A stretch of DNA of 64,000 nucleotides from assembly GCA_030847615.1 (NCBI GenBank), contig JAUMIR010000002.1, forward strand, positions 117,498,309 through 117,562,308, written 5' to 3'. The first letter of the stretch is position 1, and each line of letters starts with the position of its first letter. This document shows positions 41,086 through 52,615 of the stretch, one piece after another. The notes beneath the pieces are model-generated. The model worked only from the letters and a program-made list of their open reading frames with translations. It had not been told where the DNA came from and did no database searches. The stretch is from Gambelia wislizenii (taxonomy: Eukaryota > Chordata > Lepidosauria > Squamata > Crotaphytidae). The translations under genes and the position numbers were made by a program.

Positions 41086-41312
41086 GAGTGTATCTATAGT
41101 ATAGAGTTACAGGAGTTTGATACCACTTTCACTAACATTGAAATCTTGGGATCTGTAGTTTAGTGATGGGTACTTAGAATCCTCTGCTGGACAGCAGTAG
41201 TGCTGCATATCAGGGGAATGGACTAGATTTCTAGCAGAGAATTCTCTATCCACCAACAAACTAAAAATCCCAGGATTACATATGATAGAGCTATAACATA
41301 TAGCTATAGTTA
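41086..41312. repeat. Fold-back MITE-like repeat
   Basis: ATCTTGGGATCTGTAGTTTA and GAATCCTCTGCTGGACAGCA face AGAATTCTCTATCCACCAAC and AAAATCCCAGGATTACATAT. Same type as 38888-39100. Confidence 0.6.
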
Positions 41313-42278
41313 GTGTTGATAGATGCTGTAGCTGTTTGTGTTGGTAGACTCTAAATTCAGCTGCAACTAGATTGTGGATCAGACAGGAGAGGATCACTTG
41401 GAAAGCATGGATAAGCAGATCTCCTTTTGCCTCTCCTTGTGCTACAAAACAAATGCCTTTAGAACTGACCCACAAATGAAAAATTGATGTTGGAGCCTGA
41501 TAGAGATACTTGTCCTTCCCATGTTTAACTTCAGTGTCACATTAGCTCAGCTCCCTGTCAAAACAAGTTCTGTGTTGCTGTTGTCAGCACAGTGGGTTTA
41601 ACGTAGCTTAAGGAAAACATCTCACGGTATTCTTTATATTTCATACATCATCTCCAACAAGCCAGATAGCAGGAAACAAGCTGCTACCATACAGATGATT
41701 ATTGGTGATCATGTATGCAGGCAGGCCTGATGATGAAAGAATAATGTTTGATTTCTTAAGATCCATTTTTAGCTTCATGGAGCACTAGCAGATAGTGGTT
41801 CTCTACTTGTGTGTGTGTGGGGGGAGGGCATGTGTGAAATGTACAGATCTTCTGTCAATTGTGGAAACAGGGGGTTCAATGGGGAGAAGAAAATTGCAGC
41901 AGAAAAGCAGCCTTTAATGTTGCCACTCAACAGAAATGGATTTCAGACCAGGCAAGTCAGTTTCCTATTGGACAGTTTAGGAATACAGATTGTGTATGTC
42001 TTTCTACTATTTTCCCTTTTAAATATAACACTGTGTACATCAGTTCTGGAACTGAGACATCACAAATGATGTGCCGAAAATGTCTGTAAAAGAAATCCCA
42101 TTTCACAAATCAATGCTGAGTCTTAAGAGAGTAATTCAAAAGAAAAAGTTCTCACCTATGTCCAATACATACATGTATGTATGCACACAAGCATTTATTT
42201 ATCATGTTTCCTTTTTGCCCAATAACCAGAGCTTGATTGACCCCGCACTCCCCTCCCCCCAAAAAGTAGAGATTAAAC
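41313..42278. other. Unannotated stretch
   Basis: No gene or clear repeat. Confidence 0.5.
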
Positions 42279-42402
42279 CAGAGTTTGGAAAAGTTATTTT
42301 TTTAGACTTCTCAGCATCCCCCAGCCAGCATGGCCGATACTGTGATGGCTGTGGTGTGCTGGGAATTGCAATCCAAAAAGAGTATTTCCAATCTCTGGGT
42401 AA
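42279..42402. repeat. Short fold-back repeat
   Basis: CCAGAGTTTGGAAAAGTTAT and CAGCATCCCCCAGCCAGCAT face GTGCTGGGAATTGCAATCCA and TATTTCCAATCTCTGG. Confidence 0.6.
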
Positions 42403-43750
42403 ATGTTAATATATAAGAACAATAAACAGAATGTGAAATCTAAAACAGATTAAAACAATCACAGATCAAACCAAAGTAAACTAAATGCAGAAAGCAACAA
42501 TACAGCAAGGATCTGAAAAGCATTAGCACGCTAAACAAATCTGGGAGAATGAAAAGGATTTCTTCTGGTGTCAAACCCCCATAAAGTTGGTGTTGGGTGA
42601 ACTTCTCTGGGAAGAGCATTCTACAATTGAAGTGCTATCAGTGAAAAAGCCCTACTTCTAGTAGCCCTTCACCTCCCCACTTTTGGCAGTTCCATTGCAT
42701 CTATAGCATGTCCCATCTGTAGACTTGTGATAGACAACAGTTGACCATGGCATGAACAGAATTCTGGATAGCCCTTCTGTCCAACAGAGCTCTTCTTGAG
42801 TCCTTACTACCATCTCTTGCCACCAGTGAAATCTTTTTTCATGATTGCTTCACTACAGTACTGTATAGGTCTTAAAATGTGACTGATATTGCAGCCCTCT
42901 AGTTGCCTACCCAGAAATAGGCCCCGCTGCAGTCCTCATAAATGAGTATAGAACTGTCACCTGGGGGGTAGCTTTTAAATATTTTTTCCATTGCTTCACC
43001 TTCTAGATCAGATCTCCCCAACCAGATACCTTCTAGATGTGAAAACTTCTGTTTTTCCCAGGCTGGGAACCACAGGCTGAACAAGGCTGTTCCACACACA
43101 AGCATTCTGTCTTGTAAGTCACCTGGCATGTGAAAGCCAGGGAGAAAAATAAAATAAAATTCTGAAGCTGAAATAATGAATATCTACGAAAAACCTGTCT
43201 TTTAATACACAGTCCTTGATCCTTCTGCTAGACACAAGAGTAGATACTGCCAGTGATGTAGTGGAGCCAGGGATCACCACTGGATGTTTTGATAAACAGA
43301 ACAGTGAGGTCATATGTCACCTCCTCTCAGCCTTCCTCATTCCCTCTTAATTTAGCTGCTATCCCTAAGTCGGGAAGGGTGGAGTGGTTTTTTTCATCAA
43401 TGACATATTTTTATGAATGATCCCATATCCTTCAGCTGTCCTGATTTGGTAGTCCTGATTAATCCTTTGTTGTCCTGCTTTTTCAGCTGCTTTTAAAATG
43501 TCCCAGTTTCTCTCTCCTTTTCCCAACTTCCCCCTTTGTCCTCATCTTACTTCAGCTGCTGCAAACTGAGATCAAAGTGCAAAACTAGTTTGCCCATTTG
43601 AACTCAGCAGGAAAAAGGAGAGAGGAGAGGGCAGAATCTAGTCCTTCCCAGTAAGGCAAGACAAAAGCAAACTGCTGCAGCCTCTCCTAGTTTTTTTGTT
43701 CTTCCTCATTAATAACCTTTGCCATCTTGACCTCTCTCTGATGTTGCTTA
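42403..43750. other. Unannotated stretch
   Basis: No gene or repeat identified with confidence. Confidence 0.5.
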
Positions 43751-43751
43751 T

Positions 43752-43886
43752 AGAATCATAGAATTATAGAATCATAGAGTTGGAAGAGACCATGAGGGCC
43801 ATCCAGTCCAGCCCCCTGCCATGCAGGAATACACAATTAAATCATTCCCGACAGATGGCCATCCAGCCTCTGTTTAAAAACCTCAT
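43752..43886 (-). repeat. CR1 3' end, minus strand
   Basis: GAATCATAGAATTATAGAAT, AGTTGGAAGAGACCATGAGG and CCATGCAGGAATACACAATT form the standard CR1 end in reverse. Confidence 0.9.
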
Positions 43887-43962
43887 CCAAAATTCTTGGA
43901 ACCAGAAATGTTTTGGATTTCAGATATATTTGGATTTTGGAATACAAGTAACATAATATACA

Positions 43963-44155
43963 TAGTCAGCCCTCCATATCCCTGGATTCTGCATCCCTGG
44001 ATTCAATCATCCACAGTTTGAAAATATCCCAACCCCCCCCTGCAAAAAAAATTCCAAACGGAAACCCTTACTATATATAAGGGACACCATTTTACTACAC
44101 CATTGTATATAATGAGACCTCAGCGTCCACAGATTCTGGTATTCACAGAGGTTGG
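43963..44155. mobile_element. Tigger-like MITE, copy 5 (decayed)
   Basis: Left AGTCAGCCCTCCATATCCCT and interior AAGGGACACCATTTTACTAC are clear; the right terminus near GAGGTTGGCCA is worn and the target TA cannot be fixed. Confidence 0.7.
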
Positions 44156-44458
44156 CCACACACGTTCCAGTTTTTATCTGTGAAGTGTTGGAGGGTATCC
44201 AATCCCTGTTTTGGTGTAATGCATTTTGGAGTGGCTTGGTTTTGAATAGGCAATTAATATCCATGTGCTTTCTGAGAGTACTGATGCTGACAGAAGTGAA
44301 AACCCTGGAACTGGACATGACATTGTCTGAATTTGTTCTGTACATCAAAGCTATGTTGGGAAGTAACATATTTGTCCAAGAATCTGTTATAAGTAGCGCA
44401 AAACAAATCTCAGCATGAGCAGAAATGGCAGGCTGTTCATGGCAGCATGTTTTCATAG

Positions 44459-44680
44459 TCCTCACATTTGTATCCCACCTCTTCTCCATTGACGTCCGGA
44501 GGATGAGTGCCACAAGCGCATTCGCAGTGTTCATGATAACCCTATGAGGTAGGCAAGGCTCAGACAATGACTGGTCAAAGGTCACACAGCCAATTTAATG
44601 GTGGATCTGGGTCTTCCTAGCGATGGCCTGCTTTCTAACCAATATTCTCTATCCACTGGTTCACTATTCCACCACTTTCA
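44459..44680 (-). repeat. MIR-like / core-type SINE remnant
   Basis: ATAACCCTATGAGGTAGGCA, then GACTGGTCAAAGGTCACACA and an exhausted tRNA-like head on the right. The arrangement is that of amniote MIR-type SINEs; the copy is old and I am unsure of the orientation. Confidence 0.55.
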
Positions 44681-45027
44681 GCTGATCCTAATCAGCTGGT
44701 TCTTATGCTACATACCATACAATAGAGAAAGGGATGGGCACCATCCATTTCTTTGCATTTTTGGACTCTATTTGAGTGCTTATGACGGCTGCCGTGATGG
44801 GTGCCGCAATTTCAAAATCCATTATTACATGCATACCACTATTACATCTTGAACAAAAATAAATAAATACTCAGCATCAGCTGTACTTAGCAGCACATGT
44901 TATACCAGAGTTCATATGGCATGGATTTTACAAATAATGTGAGCAGGAGCCCTGTATAGTGCAAAAAGAGAAAGCTTTAGATTTAGGAGAGTACAAAATT
45001 TTTATTAACTAAAGCATAGCTATTAGG

Positions 45028-45288
45028 GAGAGCAGCGTCGTGTAGTGGTTTGAGTGTTGGACTACGACTCTGGAGATCTGGGTTCATATCCTCACTCACC
45101 CATGGAAACCCACTGGGTGACCCTGGGCAAGAAACATTCTCTCAACCTCAGAGAAAGGCAAGGGCAAACCCCTTCTGAACAAATCTTGCAAACAACAACA
45201 ACAACAACAACAAAAACCACCCCAAACCCCATGATAGGTTCACCTTAGGGTCGCCATAAGTAAGAAATGACTTGAAGGCACACATCAA
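45028..45288 (+). repeat. Sauria-type SINE with CAA expansion
   Basis: Head GTGTAGTGGTTTGAGTGTTG, centre CACTGGGTGACCCTGGGCAA, tail GGTCGCCATAAGTAAGAAAT. A CAA run expanded inside the body (45190-45213), where the other copies read CAAGAAAACC. Confidence 0.9.
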
Positions 45289-46033
45289 TAGCTATTAAAC
45301 ATATAAATAATTCCTTATCAGCTCATCTCCATTCATTTGAATTTCTCCAAAATACTTTGTTGTTAAAGAGAGGCAATAAATCATTCATTTTGCCTTCTTT
45401 CTTCTGCTGTGATCAAACCCCCTTTCTATAAGCTTTATTTCTTCCTGCAATCATGAACATTCATTTGCACCAGTAGGCTGCTATGAGGGACCAGACCTTA
45501 TCCACTGAAAGGAAGGGCACTTGTGTTAAGTGATTACTTGGGTGAAAGGCCCTTGATTGCCCCTTCCTTGAAGCACCTTGGCTGGCATTTGTCCTTGACC
45601 ATTAGGTATAACAGCAGCAGAAGAGTATTGTCCAAGACGGCGATCATAAGATAGGTCTCTGCAGGAACCCAGGCATCCATTTCTTAATGCCAACCTTTTC
45701 AACAGGCCTAGATTAAGCCATGAAAAGGCCCTAAACCATGTCACCTTTAAGACATCCCATAGCATTATATCTATGTGTGTGTGTAAGTATATATTATTCT
45801 TTGTTCACTCATTTTGTGTCTGTGTGAGTGTGTGTATGCATGTATAAATAAGTGAGTAAAGCAACTAACAAACATTACAAACAGGTAGAACCTGTACTCC
45901 AGAAGGACAAAATCAACCATAACATAGACGATAAATTTAATGAAACAATACCAGTTATTAATATGAATCAGACATTTTGGCTGCTGTCTTCTTTGGTAAT
46001 CATGATTCATACAAATACCTATTGGCAAGTGTG
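45289..46033. other. Unannotated stretch
   Basis: Only short GT-type simple repeats near 45775-45845. Confidence 0.5.
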
Positions 46034-46038
46034 ACACA

Positions 46039-46096
<58 letters not shown>

Positions 46097-46098
46097 GA
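46034..46098. repeat. Compound CA/GA microsatellite
   Basis: (CA)n running into (GA)n with a few AAGAGA interruptions. Confidence 0.95.
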
Positions 46099-46099
46099 A

Positions 46100-46885
46100 T
46101 ATTTTCACACCCTTCATAATCTGAAGCCCTAAACAATATCTTAATTAGCTTGTGCATAAATCTAGCAGTGCTTTCCAACCTTAATGTCTCATTGCATGAC
46201 AATTAGAGGCTAGTGGGAAGGAATAACAACTTGGCTGATGGTAACCTGTCCTTTAGAAGCATTTTCACTGAGTCTGCATCAAGCCCCAAAGACTGGACTT
46301 CCAGAGTTTTGTCTGTCTGCTCTCCCCGGCCCTCACTGACCACGCCACCTGTTATTTCAGCACCTATCTCATAACTTCACCCACATGAAAAATTGTATCT
46401 AGCCATTTGTTAGTGTCGAACAATTGATTGCATAGTTCTTGTCACTCTCATCCCCTCCTCATGTCTTATCTCCCTGAAAAAAGCTGCCACTGAAACTTAC
46501 ATGGCATTTTACACATTGTCAAGCTGACAACAGTGCACACTAATCTATACAACCAGCCTCTAAAGAAATGCTAATTTATCCAGCAGAGCAAACAAGGGCA
46601 ACTCCATTCAGTTCTCACCTCTGAGCAGTGCAGACAACTATTTCTTAATGGATTTCCTGTACTCACCTCTTGCCAAACATGCCCTGGTTACATCTATATA
46701 AAATACCTGTGTGTTGCTACTTATTTGCTCAGATACTCATCAGGAGGCATTTCTCCCACCTTTGCTTGTAAGTTTTACCTACGTCCTTAATTTAGGAGTA
46801 TAATAATAAGAATGCTCAAGATACCACAAAGTGCAATTTACACCAGCATCTGGAACACTTGGAACTAATTTTAACTTGCAGCTAT
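46100..46885. other. Unannotated stretch
   Basis: Nothing recognisable. Confidence 0.5.
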
Positions 46886-46891
46886 TTTTAA

Positions 46892-46898
46892 ACACACA

Positions 46899-46958
<60 letters not shown>
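46892..46958. repeat. Compound CA/GA microsatellite, second
   Basis: (CA)12 or so running into (GA)20 or so, same orientation as 46034-46098. Confidence 0.95.
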
Positions 46959-46960
<2 letters not shown>

Positions 46961-47087
46961 ACTATGTTAAAACTAAAATATGTTCTATAGCCCCAGTCAG
47001 CATTTTGAGAGAACGAGGGAGGAAGGGAGATTTATCCATAATTCCATCTCACTCCATTGCTCACATAGTGCAAACCTAAGCAAACCT

Positions 47088-47185
47088 AATCTGTGTAACT
47101 CACTGCCACAAGATGTACAGATAATCTCTAGCCTTAGATGGCTTTAAAAGGGGATTAGACACATTCAAAGATGAATTCCTTTAAA
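47088..47185 (+). repeat. Old CR1/L3-type 3' fragment
   Basis: CTGTGTAACTCACTGCCACA and GATGGCTTTAAAAGGGGATT encode the CNSLPQ and WL(Y)KG motifs seen near the C-terminus of CR1/L3 ORF2. Confidence 0.6.
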
Positions 47186-47895
47186 ACTGCTTTTTAAAAG
47201 AAGACAAATTCTTTAAAATCACCTTTAAAGCTAGGTTTTAAGGCTTCATCACACATAAGAAGAAAATATTCTTCTCCTTTAGCACCACTCACTCTGAGGT
47301 TTATTTCCTAGCCTGGAGGTGAAGTTAAGCACAGCCAATCCCCTAACCATTCAGGTGGAATCCTGAAACCTGGCAATTCTATGCATTGCAAGAAATTCTA
47401 AAGATGCCCTATAGAGGGAGCTGGAGAGGTATATTGCATGCTGGGCCCTATGGTGGCAGGTTGGTGGATAATTGTGGAGTCTGTTCACATAACTAAGCAG
47501 GTTACACTTGCAGGGAAGGTGTTACACAAAACCCTCATGTCTGTGGGAAAAGATCCATGCCTGTTTTGATCTTACAATGGGGAATTAAAGCAATTTGGTT
47601 AGCATGTGAAACATTGTGTAATGTGCAAGATCTTTTACTTGTGTATACCAGTGGATCTGAGGAAAATCACAGAATTCAGAGATCAAACTAACCTGAAGAA
47701 ACTTTATTGATGGTTTTAAACTGCATTCACACCACACATGCATTTGTCTAGTGCACAGTACTTCCTGCTTATTGAAGTAAAAGCAGGAAGTATTTAGAAA
47801 AGTATTAGACTTTGTGGTTATACTGCACCTGATCTCAAAGTGGGGAACTTCTTGTAAATAGCAGAAGTACTCTCGAGTAGCAGAAAGTGGATGCA
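47186..47895. other. Unannotated stretch
   Basis: Nothing recognisable; a small inverted pair around CTTCCTGCTT/AAGCAGGAAG lies at 47761-47790. Confidence 0.5.
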
Positions 47896-47898
47896 TCA

Positions 47899-48163
47899 AT
47901 TTATTTATTTATTTATTTATACCCCACTCTTCAGCCACAAGGCTATCAGAGCGGCTTACAAATAGCAATAGCAATTTACACATCTACACTGCATTAAGCA
48001 GTTTCCAATGTGTGTTAGCTAATTGCCCCCACAAGCTGGGTACTCATTTTACTGACCTACGAAAGGATGGAAGGCTGAGTGAACCTTGGAGCCTGCTGGA
48101 ATTGAACTTGCAACATGGTGACTTGCAGTACTGGCATTTAACCACTGCGTCACCAGGGCTCCC
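47899..48163 (-). repeat. tRNA-derived SINE with L2-like tail, minus strand
   Basis: On the minus strand: head GGAGCCCTGGTGACGCAGTG, B-box-like GCAAGTTCAATTCC, then CTCAGCCTTCCATCCTTTCG and GTAAAATGAGTACCCAGCTT, ending GGCTGAAGAGTGGGGTATAA and AAATAAA repeats like an L2 3' end. Fragments recur at 10510-10582 and 15991-16062. Confidence 0.8.
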
Positions 48164-48373
48164 TGGTGGCGCACGGAAGTTAGAGCGGGAAGTCAAGCTT
48201 ATAGAAGTGGGGAGGAAGCACCTGTCTCAGCAAGATGCCAGCCAGAGGTTGGAGAAGTATTAAGGAATTTGAGAAGAGAGGAGGAAAGGGAGGGAAGGTA
48301 GATCACACTGACATGGAGGATAGAGCAAGGGGGTCTGAATGCAATGCAAGTTGGCCAAACTGATATCAAACTA

Positions 48374-48861
48374 CAGTTGTCCCTTCCAACTTTCTAATTT
48401 GCAGTTTTGGGAATTCATGGATTTGCAAGGCCGTGGGGGGGGGAGTGGTTTTCGGCTTTTCCCCCCACAGGGAAGGAAAGCCGACCAAATCCGTAGCAAG
48501 CACTGAGAGCTTGCTTGGCTTTCCTTCCCTGTTGGGGGAAAAGCCAATGCTTTAGAAGGGGTAGGGGGATCGGGTGGGCAGTGGGGAGGCTTCCCTAACC
48601 TCCCCACCATTTTAGAAGTTGCAGGGGGGAATGAGTAGGGAGGCTTGCTGAGCCTCCCCACCACTTCGGAAGGGGTGGGGGTATTAGGCTGGTGGCAGGG
48701 AGGCTTGCCGAGCCGCCCTGCCTCTTTAGAAGGGGCAGGGGGAATGGGCGGACGACGGGGAGGCTTGTCTACCCTCCCTGCCACTTTGGAAGGGGAGGGG
48801 GGATCGGGTAGGCAGAGGGGGTGCTCCGCCCGTAACCCCCGCGAATTTGAAGGGAGGACTG
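48374..48861. mobile_element. Tigger-like MITE, GC-rich long form, copy 6
   Basis: TA-flanked (48372-48373, 48862-48863). Termini CAGTTGTCCCTTCCAACTTT and inverted CAGTCCTCCCTTCAAATTCG. The interior has five or so ~60-bp units with GGGGAGGCTTG and AGAAGGGG(T)AGGGGG blocks. Frames across it are repeat artefacts. Confidence 0.85.
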
Positions 48862-48864
48862 TAT

Positions 48865-49384
48865 TGCCAATTATAAGTGAACCAAGGTGATATGTTCTAT
48901 TTTAGGGGATGATGGGTCTTGTTACAAAGGAAAGGGGATAACTTAATCAAAGTAGATCCCATCTTACAGGCACATTAGTTCTGTCCTCTGTAGAAGGCCT
49001 AGGTGTGAGCTAGGCAAGTTGGGTTGAAAATGCTTGGGTGGAGATGCTGCCTACATTTCAATGCATGAAGGAAGTGAATGACTCTGACCTCATTCTTCTC
49101 TGCCTGCCTTTCTTCCCCCTGCTATGGGGCAAAATTTCTTTCTCTATTAAAGTATCTATATCCTGCCCTAGATCATAAAAATCTCAGGGTGGCAGAAGCA
49201 TTCCTGAGCTCAGCACATAAGAAAGGAATATCAAGGAGATGATGTAGAGATAAAGACAGGGGGTGCAACTGTGGCATCCTTTGGTGGTTACCTGGTTTAC
49301 AGAATGGTGTGAAGAGAATCATCTCCAGGCAAAGACATAACAACCCAATTTAAAGATGAAAAGGATAAGCAGAGTATAATTTTC
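48865..49384. other. Unannotated stretch
   Basis: Nothing recognisable. Confidence 0.5.
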
Positions 49385-49908
49385 CTGAAGTGTGCTATTA
49401 TGCAGCTCAGGTCTCAAGCACCACAATTCAAGAAGGATGTTGAGAAGCTGGAGTGTGTTCAGAGAAGGGCAACCAAAATGGTGAAAGGTCTGGAAAGCCA
49501 TGCCCTATGAGGAGGAGCTTAGGGAGCTGGGTATGTTTAGCCTGGAGGAGAAAAGGTTAAGAGGTGACATGATAGCCATGTTTAAATATTTGAAGGGATG
49601 TCATACTGAGGATGGAGCAAGCTTGTTTTCTGCTACTCCAGACACTAGGACATGGAACAATGGATTCAAACTACAGGAAAATAGATTCCACCTAAACATT
49701 AGGAAGAACTTCCTGACAGTAAGAGATGTTCAGCAGTGAAATATGCTGCCTTGGAGTGTGGCAGAGTCTTCTTCTTTGGAGGTTTTTAAAGAGAGGCTTG
49801 ATGGTCATCTGTCAGGAGTGCTTTGATTGTGTATTCCTGCATGGCAGGAGGTTGGACTGGATGGCCCTTGTGGTCTCTTCCAACTCTATGATTCTATGAT
49901 TCTATGAC
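49385..49908 (+). pseudogene. CR1 ORF2 C-terminus and 3' end
   Basis: QFKKDVEKLECVQRRATKM-like translation, then (frame 49500-49739) PYEEELRELGMFSLEEKRL and FHLNIRKNFLTVRDVQQ, followed by the 3' UTR with GCATGGCAGGAGGTTGGACT and ATTCTATG repeats. About 520 bp survive. It is closer to its presumed source than the 5.6-6.2 kb copy: fewer stops in the aligned part. Confidence 0.9.
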
Positions 49909-49974
49909 CTCAACTCATATTTGACTCTGTGTTTAGATTGCATACGTCAGGCTGGAGAAGATTTGGTCCACTAG

Positions 49975-51805
49975 ATGTTTTGGATGATTACTCCAATGAA
50001 GCGGGTTGGACAACGACTAGAGCGCAACTGGCGGAAAACTCGACTCTTATCCGCCAGGACTCATCATAGGAACTTTCTTTGGTCCTATCGAGAGGCAATA
50101 CATGCAGCGCAGAGATCCTTCTCCTCTCCATGTATTGCATCTGCAGAGTCCCGTCCAGCAGAGCTGTTTAGGGTGGTAAGGGAGATGACGCAGGTTATTC
50201 CTGCGCAGAACCCATTGCTTAACCCAACAATGGCCTGCTGTGATGCATTTAACAACTACTTTGCATATAAAATCTCTCGGATAAGAGCTGACTTAGATGC
50301 CAGTATTTTGACAGAAACAATTGATGAGGTGTCCAGCAACTCCGTTGATGTAAGTTTACTGGATCAATACTGAGGACATGGACAAGCTACTTCGTAGAGT
50401 GAGGAAGAAGACCTGCCGTCTCGATCCTTGCCCTTCATGGCTGGCCATCTGGGGGCGTGCCTTGATGATGTTCCTTAAGGACATCATCAATGCATCCCTC
50501 AGGTAAGAGTGTGTTCCATCCTGTTTAAAGGAAGCGGCGGTTAGGCCACTCCTGAAAAAACCTTCCCTGGACCTCCTGGACATGAACAACTATAGACCAG
50601 TTTCTATGTTACCATTCTTGAGCAAAGTGATCGAGAGGGCAGTTGCTCTTCAACTCCAAGTGGTCTTGGATGAAACTGATTATCTAGACCCATTTCAAAC
50701 AGGCTTCAGTACGGGATTTGGAGATGAGACTGCCATGGTTGCCTTGACAGATGACCTGCATCTAAGCATCGACAGGGGTAGTGTGACCCTGTTGGTGCTT
50801 TTGGACCTCTCAGTGGCTTTCGATATGATAAATCATAGCATCCTCCTGGATCGCCTGAGTAGGTTAGGAATCCGAGGCACTGTGATCCAGTGGTTCCAGT
50901 CCTTCCTCTCGGGCAGGTCCCAGAGGGTGCGGCTCGGGGACAGCTGCTCCAGCAGAAAGGAGCTTACTTGTGGCATTCCGCAGGGTGTAATCCTGTCCCC
51001 GATGCTGTTTAACATCTATATGAAGCCGCTGGGTGAGATTATTCGGAGTTATGGGGCTGGGTGTTATCAGTACACTGATGACACCCAGATCTATTTCTCC
51101 TTGTCCTGATCATCGGCCTCAAATTCCAATGGCGTCTCTCCTCTTAATGACTGTCTTAAAGCAGTAATGGGCTGAATGAGGAAAAACAGATTGAGATTAA
51201 ATCCAGACAAAACGGAAGTGCTCACAGTAGCAGCACCGTAACCAGGAGATGGGCTGCAACCTCCAGTCCTGGACGGGGTCACACTCTCCATTAAGGACTG
51301 TGTTCACAGTCTGGGGGTGCTCCTTGATTCATCGCTTCAGATGACAAGTCAGGTGAATGTGACGGTCAGGAGCACTTGTTATCAGCTTCAGCTGATACAC
51401 CAGCTGTGCCCTTTCCTGGAAGTAAGGGACCTCGAGACTGTGGTGCACGTGCTGGTAACTTCTCGTCTTGATTTCTGCAATGCGCTCTGCATGGGGCTAC
51501 CCTCGTGCTTGGTCCGGAAACTTCAGTTGGTACAAAATATGGCAGCCAGAGTGGTCTCGGGAACACCTCAGAGAAACCATATAACTCCAGTATTAAAATC
51601 TCTCCACTGGCTGCCTATCAGTTTCCGCGCCCAGTATAAGGTGTTGGTTATTACCTTTAAAGCCCTAAATGGCTTGGTCCAACGTATCTCTGGAACCGCC
51701 TCCTCCCATACAATCCTCCCCGTGCACTCCAGTCCTCTGGGAGGAATTTGCTTCAGCCACAAAAATCTAGGCTGTCTGCAACCTCCCAGAGGGCCTTTTC
51801 GGTAA
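49975..51805 (+). pseudogene. L2 ORF2 RT region (three frames)
   Basis: 49975-50373 covers the linker to SVDVSLLDQ. A shift near 50370 and another near 50580 precede the RT: NNYRPVSMLPFLSKVIE, LLVLLDLSVAFDMINH with the first Asp, CGIPQGVILSPMLFNIYM, and YTDDTQIYFSLS at ~51071, where the other copy reads YADD. TGA codons at 51107 and 51174 and others end the frame; the 51317-51805 frame covers LHWLPISFRAQYKVLVITF, the post-RT domain. It is dead. Confidence 0.85.
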
Positions 51806-52187
51806 TCGCCCCCAAATTATGGAATGGCCTGCCGAACGAGATCCGTCAGCTGATGAGCTTGAGTAGCTTTTAAAAAGCACTAAAGACGGATCTCTTTCGG
51901 CAGGCCTTTCCTGATTAGATCCAGGCCTCAGGAGCTGAATCTCCTGGCCTTATTTATTTATTTATACCCCACTCTTCAGCAGTCTTGTTTATATTTGTTT
52001 TTTAATGTGATTTTAGTTAGGTGGTTTTAATTTTATATTGTTTAATGTCTTTTTATGGGGGAGGGTGGGGGTGGGTGGTGCTTTTAGTCCGTATTGTAGT
52101 GTTTTAATTGTTGGAAGCTGCCCCAATTGTTTTTAACAGAGGGGCGGGGTATAACTAAATTGTATTATTATTATTATTATTATTATT
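49994..52187 (+). mobile_element. L2 LINE, 5'-truncated, plus strand
   Basis: Starts within the endonuclease-RT linker (KRVGQRLERNWRKTRLLSA) and continues to an ATT-repeat tail at ~52161-52187, preceded by GGAAGCTGCCCCAATTG and GAGGGGCGGGGTATAA. Strongly similar to the minus-strand copy at 57447-60955. A TTTATTTATA insert near 51953-51977 looks like a piece of SINE/L2 tail. Confidence 0.88.
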
Positions 52188-52489
52188 ACTCCCACAATCC
52201 CTTGCCACTGCCATGCTAGTCAGACCTTCTCTGGAAGTTGTAGGTAGGGTTGCCAATTCCCTGGTTTTACCCAGATTGTAGACATGCCACCCAGTGCCCA
52301 CATGGGCCATCATCTGGCCTGGATTCTATGCTTTCATGTTGAAAAAAGTAGGTTTCTAGTTCTTATAGGAGTGGAGATATGGAGCAAAATATGGAGGCAC
52401 TTTTCTGTAGAAACATAGAGGGAGAAAGGTAAGGCATGGAGGGAGATGAGTGGAGCGAGTAAAGGAATGCAAGGGAACAGCCTGTAAGC
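52188..52489. other. Half fold-back and unannotated DNA
   Basis: ACTCCCACAATCCCTTGCCA and CTCTGGAAGTTGTAGG (52190-52250) look like part of the short fold-back class; the rest is featureless. Confidence 0.4.
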
Positions 52490-52615
52490 TAGGTTTGCTA
52501 AGATGCAGTGGTGGCCCAAGGTCACTTGGTAAATTCCATGACAAAGCATAGATTTGAACTTGAGTCTCCTTCTTCCAAGTCCAGCACTTTAAACATGACT
52601 ATGTACTGGTTCTTT
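52490..52615 (-). repeat. MIR-like SINE remnant
   Basis: GTGGCCCAAGGTCACTTGGT, AGATTTGAACTTGAGTCTCC and GTCCAGCACTTTAAAC fit the core-to-head order of MIR-like SINEs. Old. Confidence 0.5.

Noticed and set aside
45771..46202. 143-codon minus-strand frame with LSLSLSVCVCV run
   Set aside because: It is a translation of a CA/GA microsatellite.
48371..48784. 137-codon proline-rich minus-strand frame
   Set aside because: It translates the internal ~60-bp units of another Tigger-like MITE.
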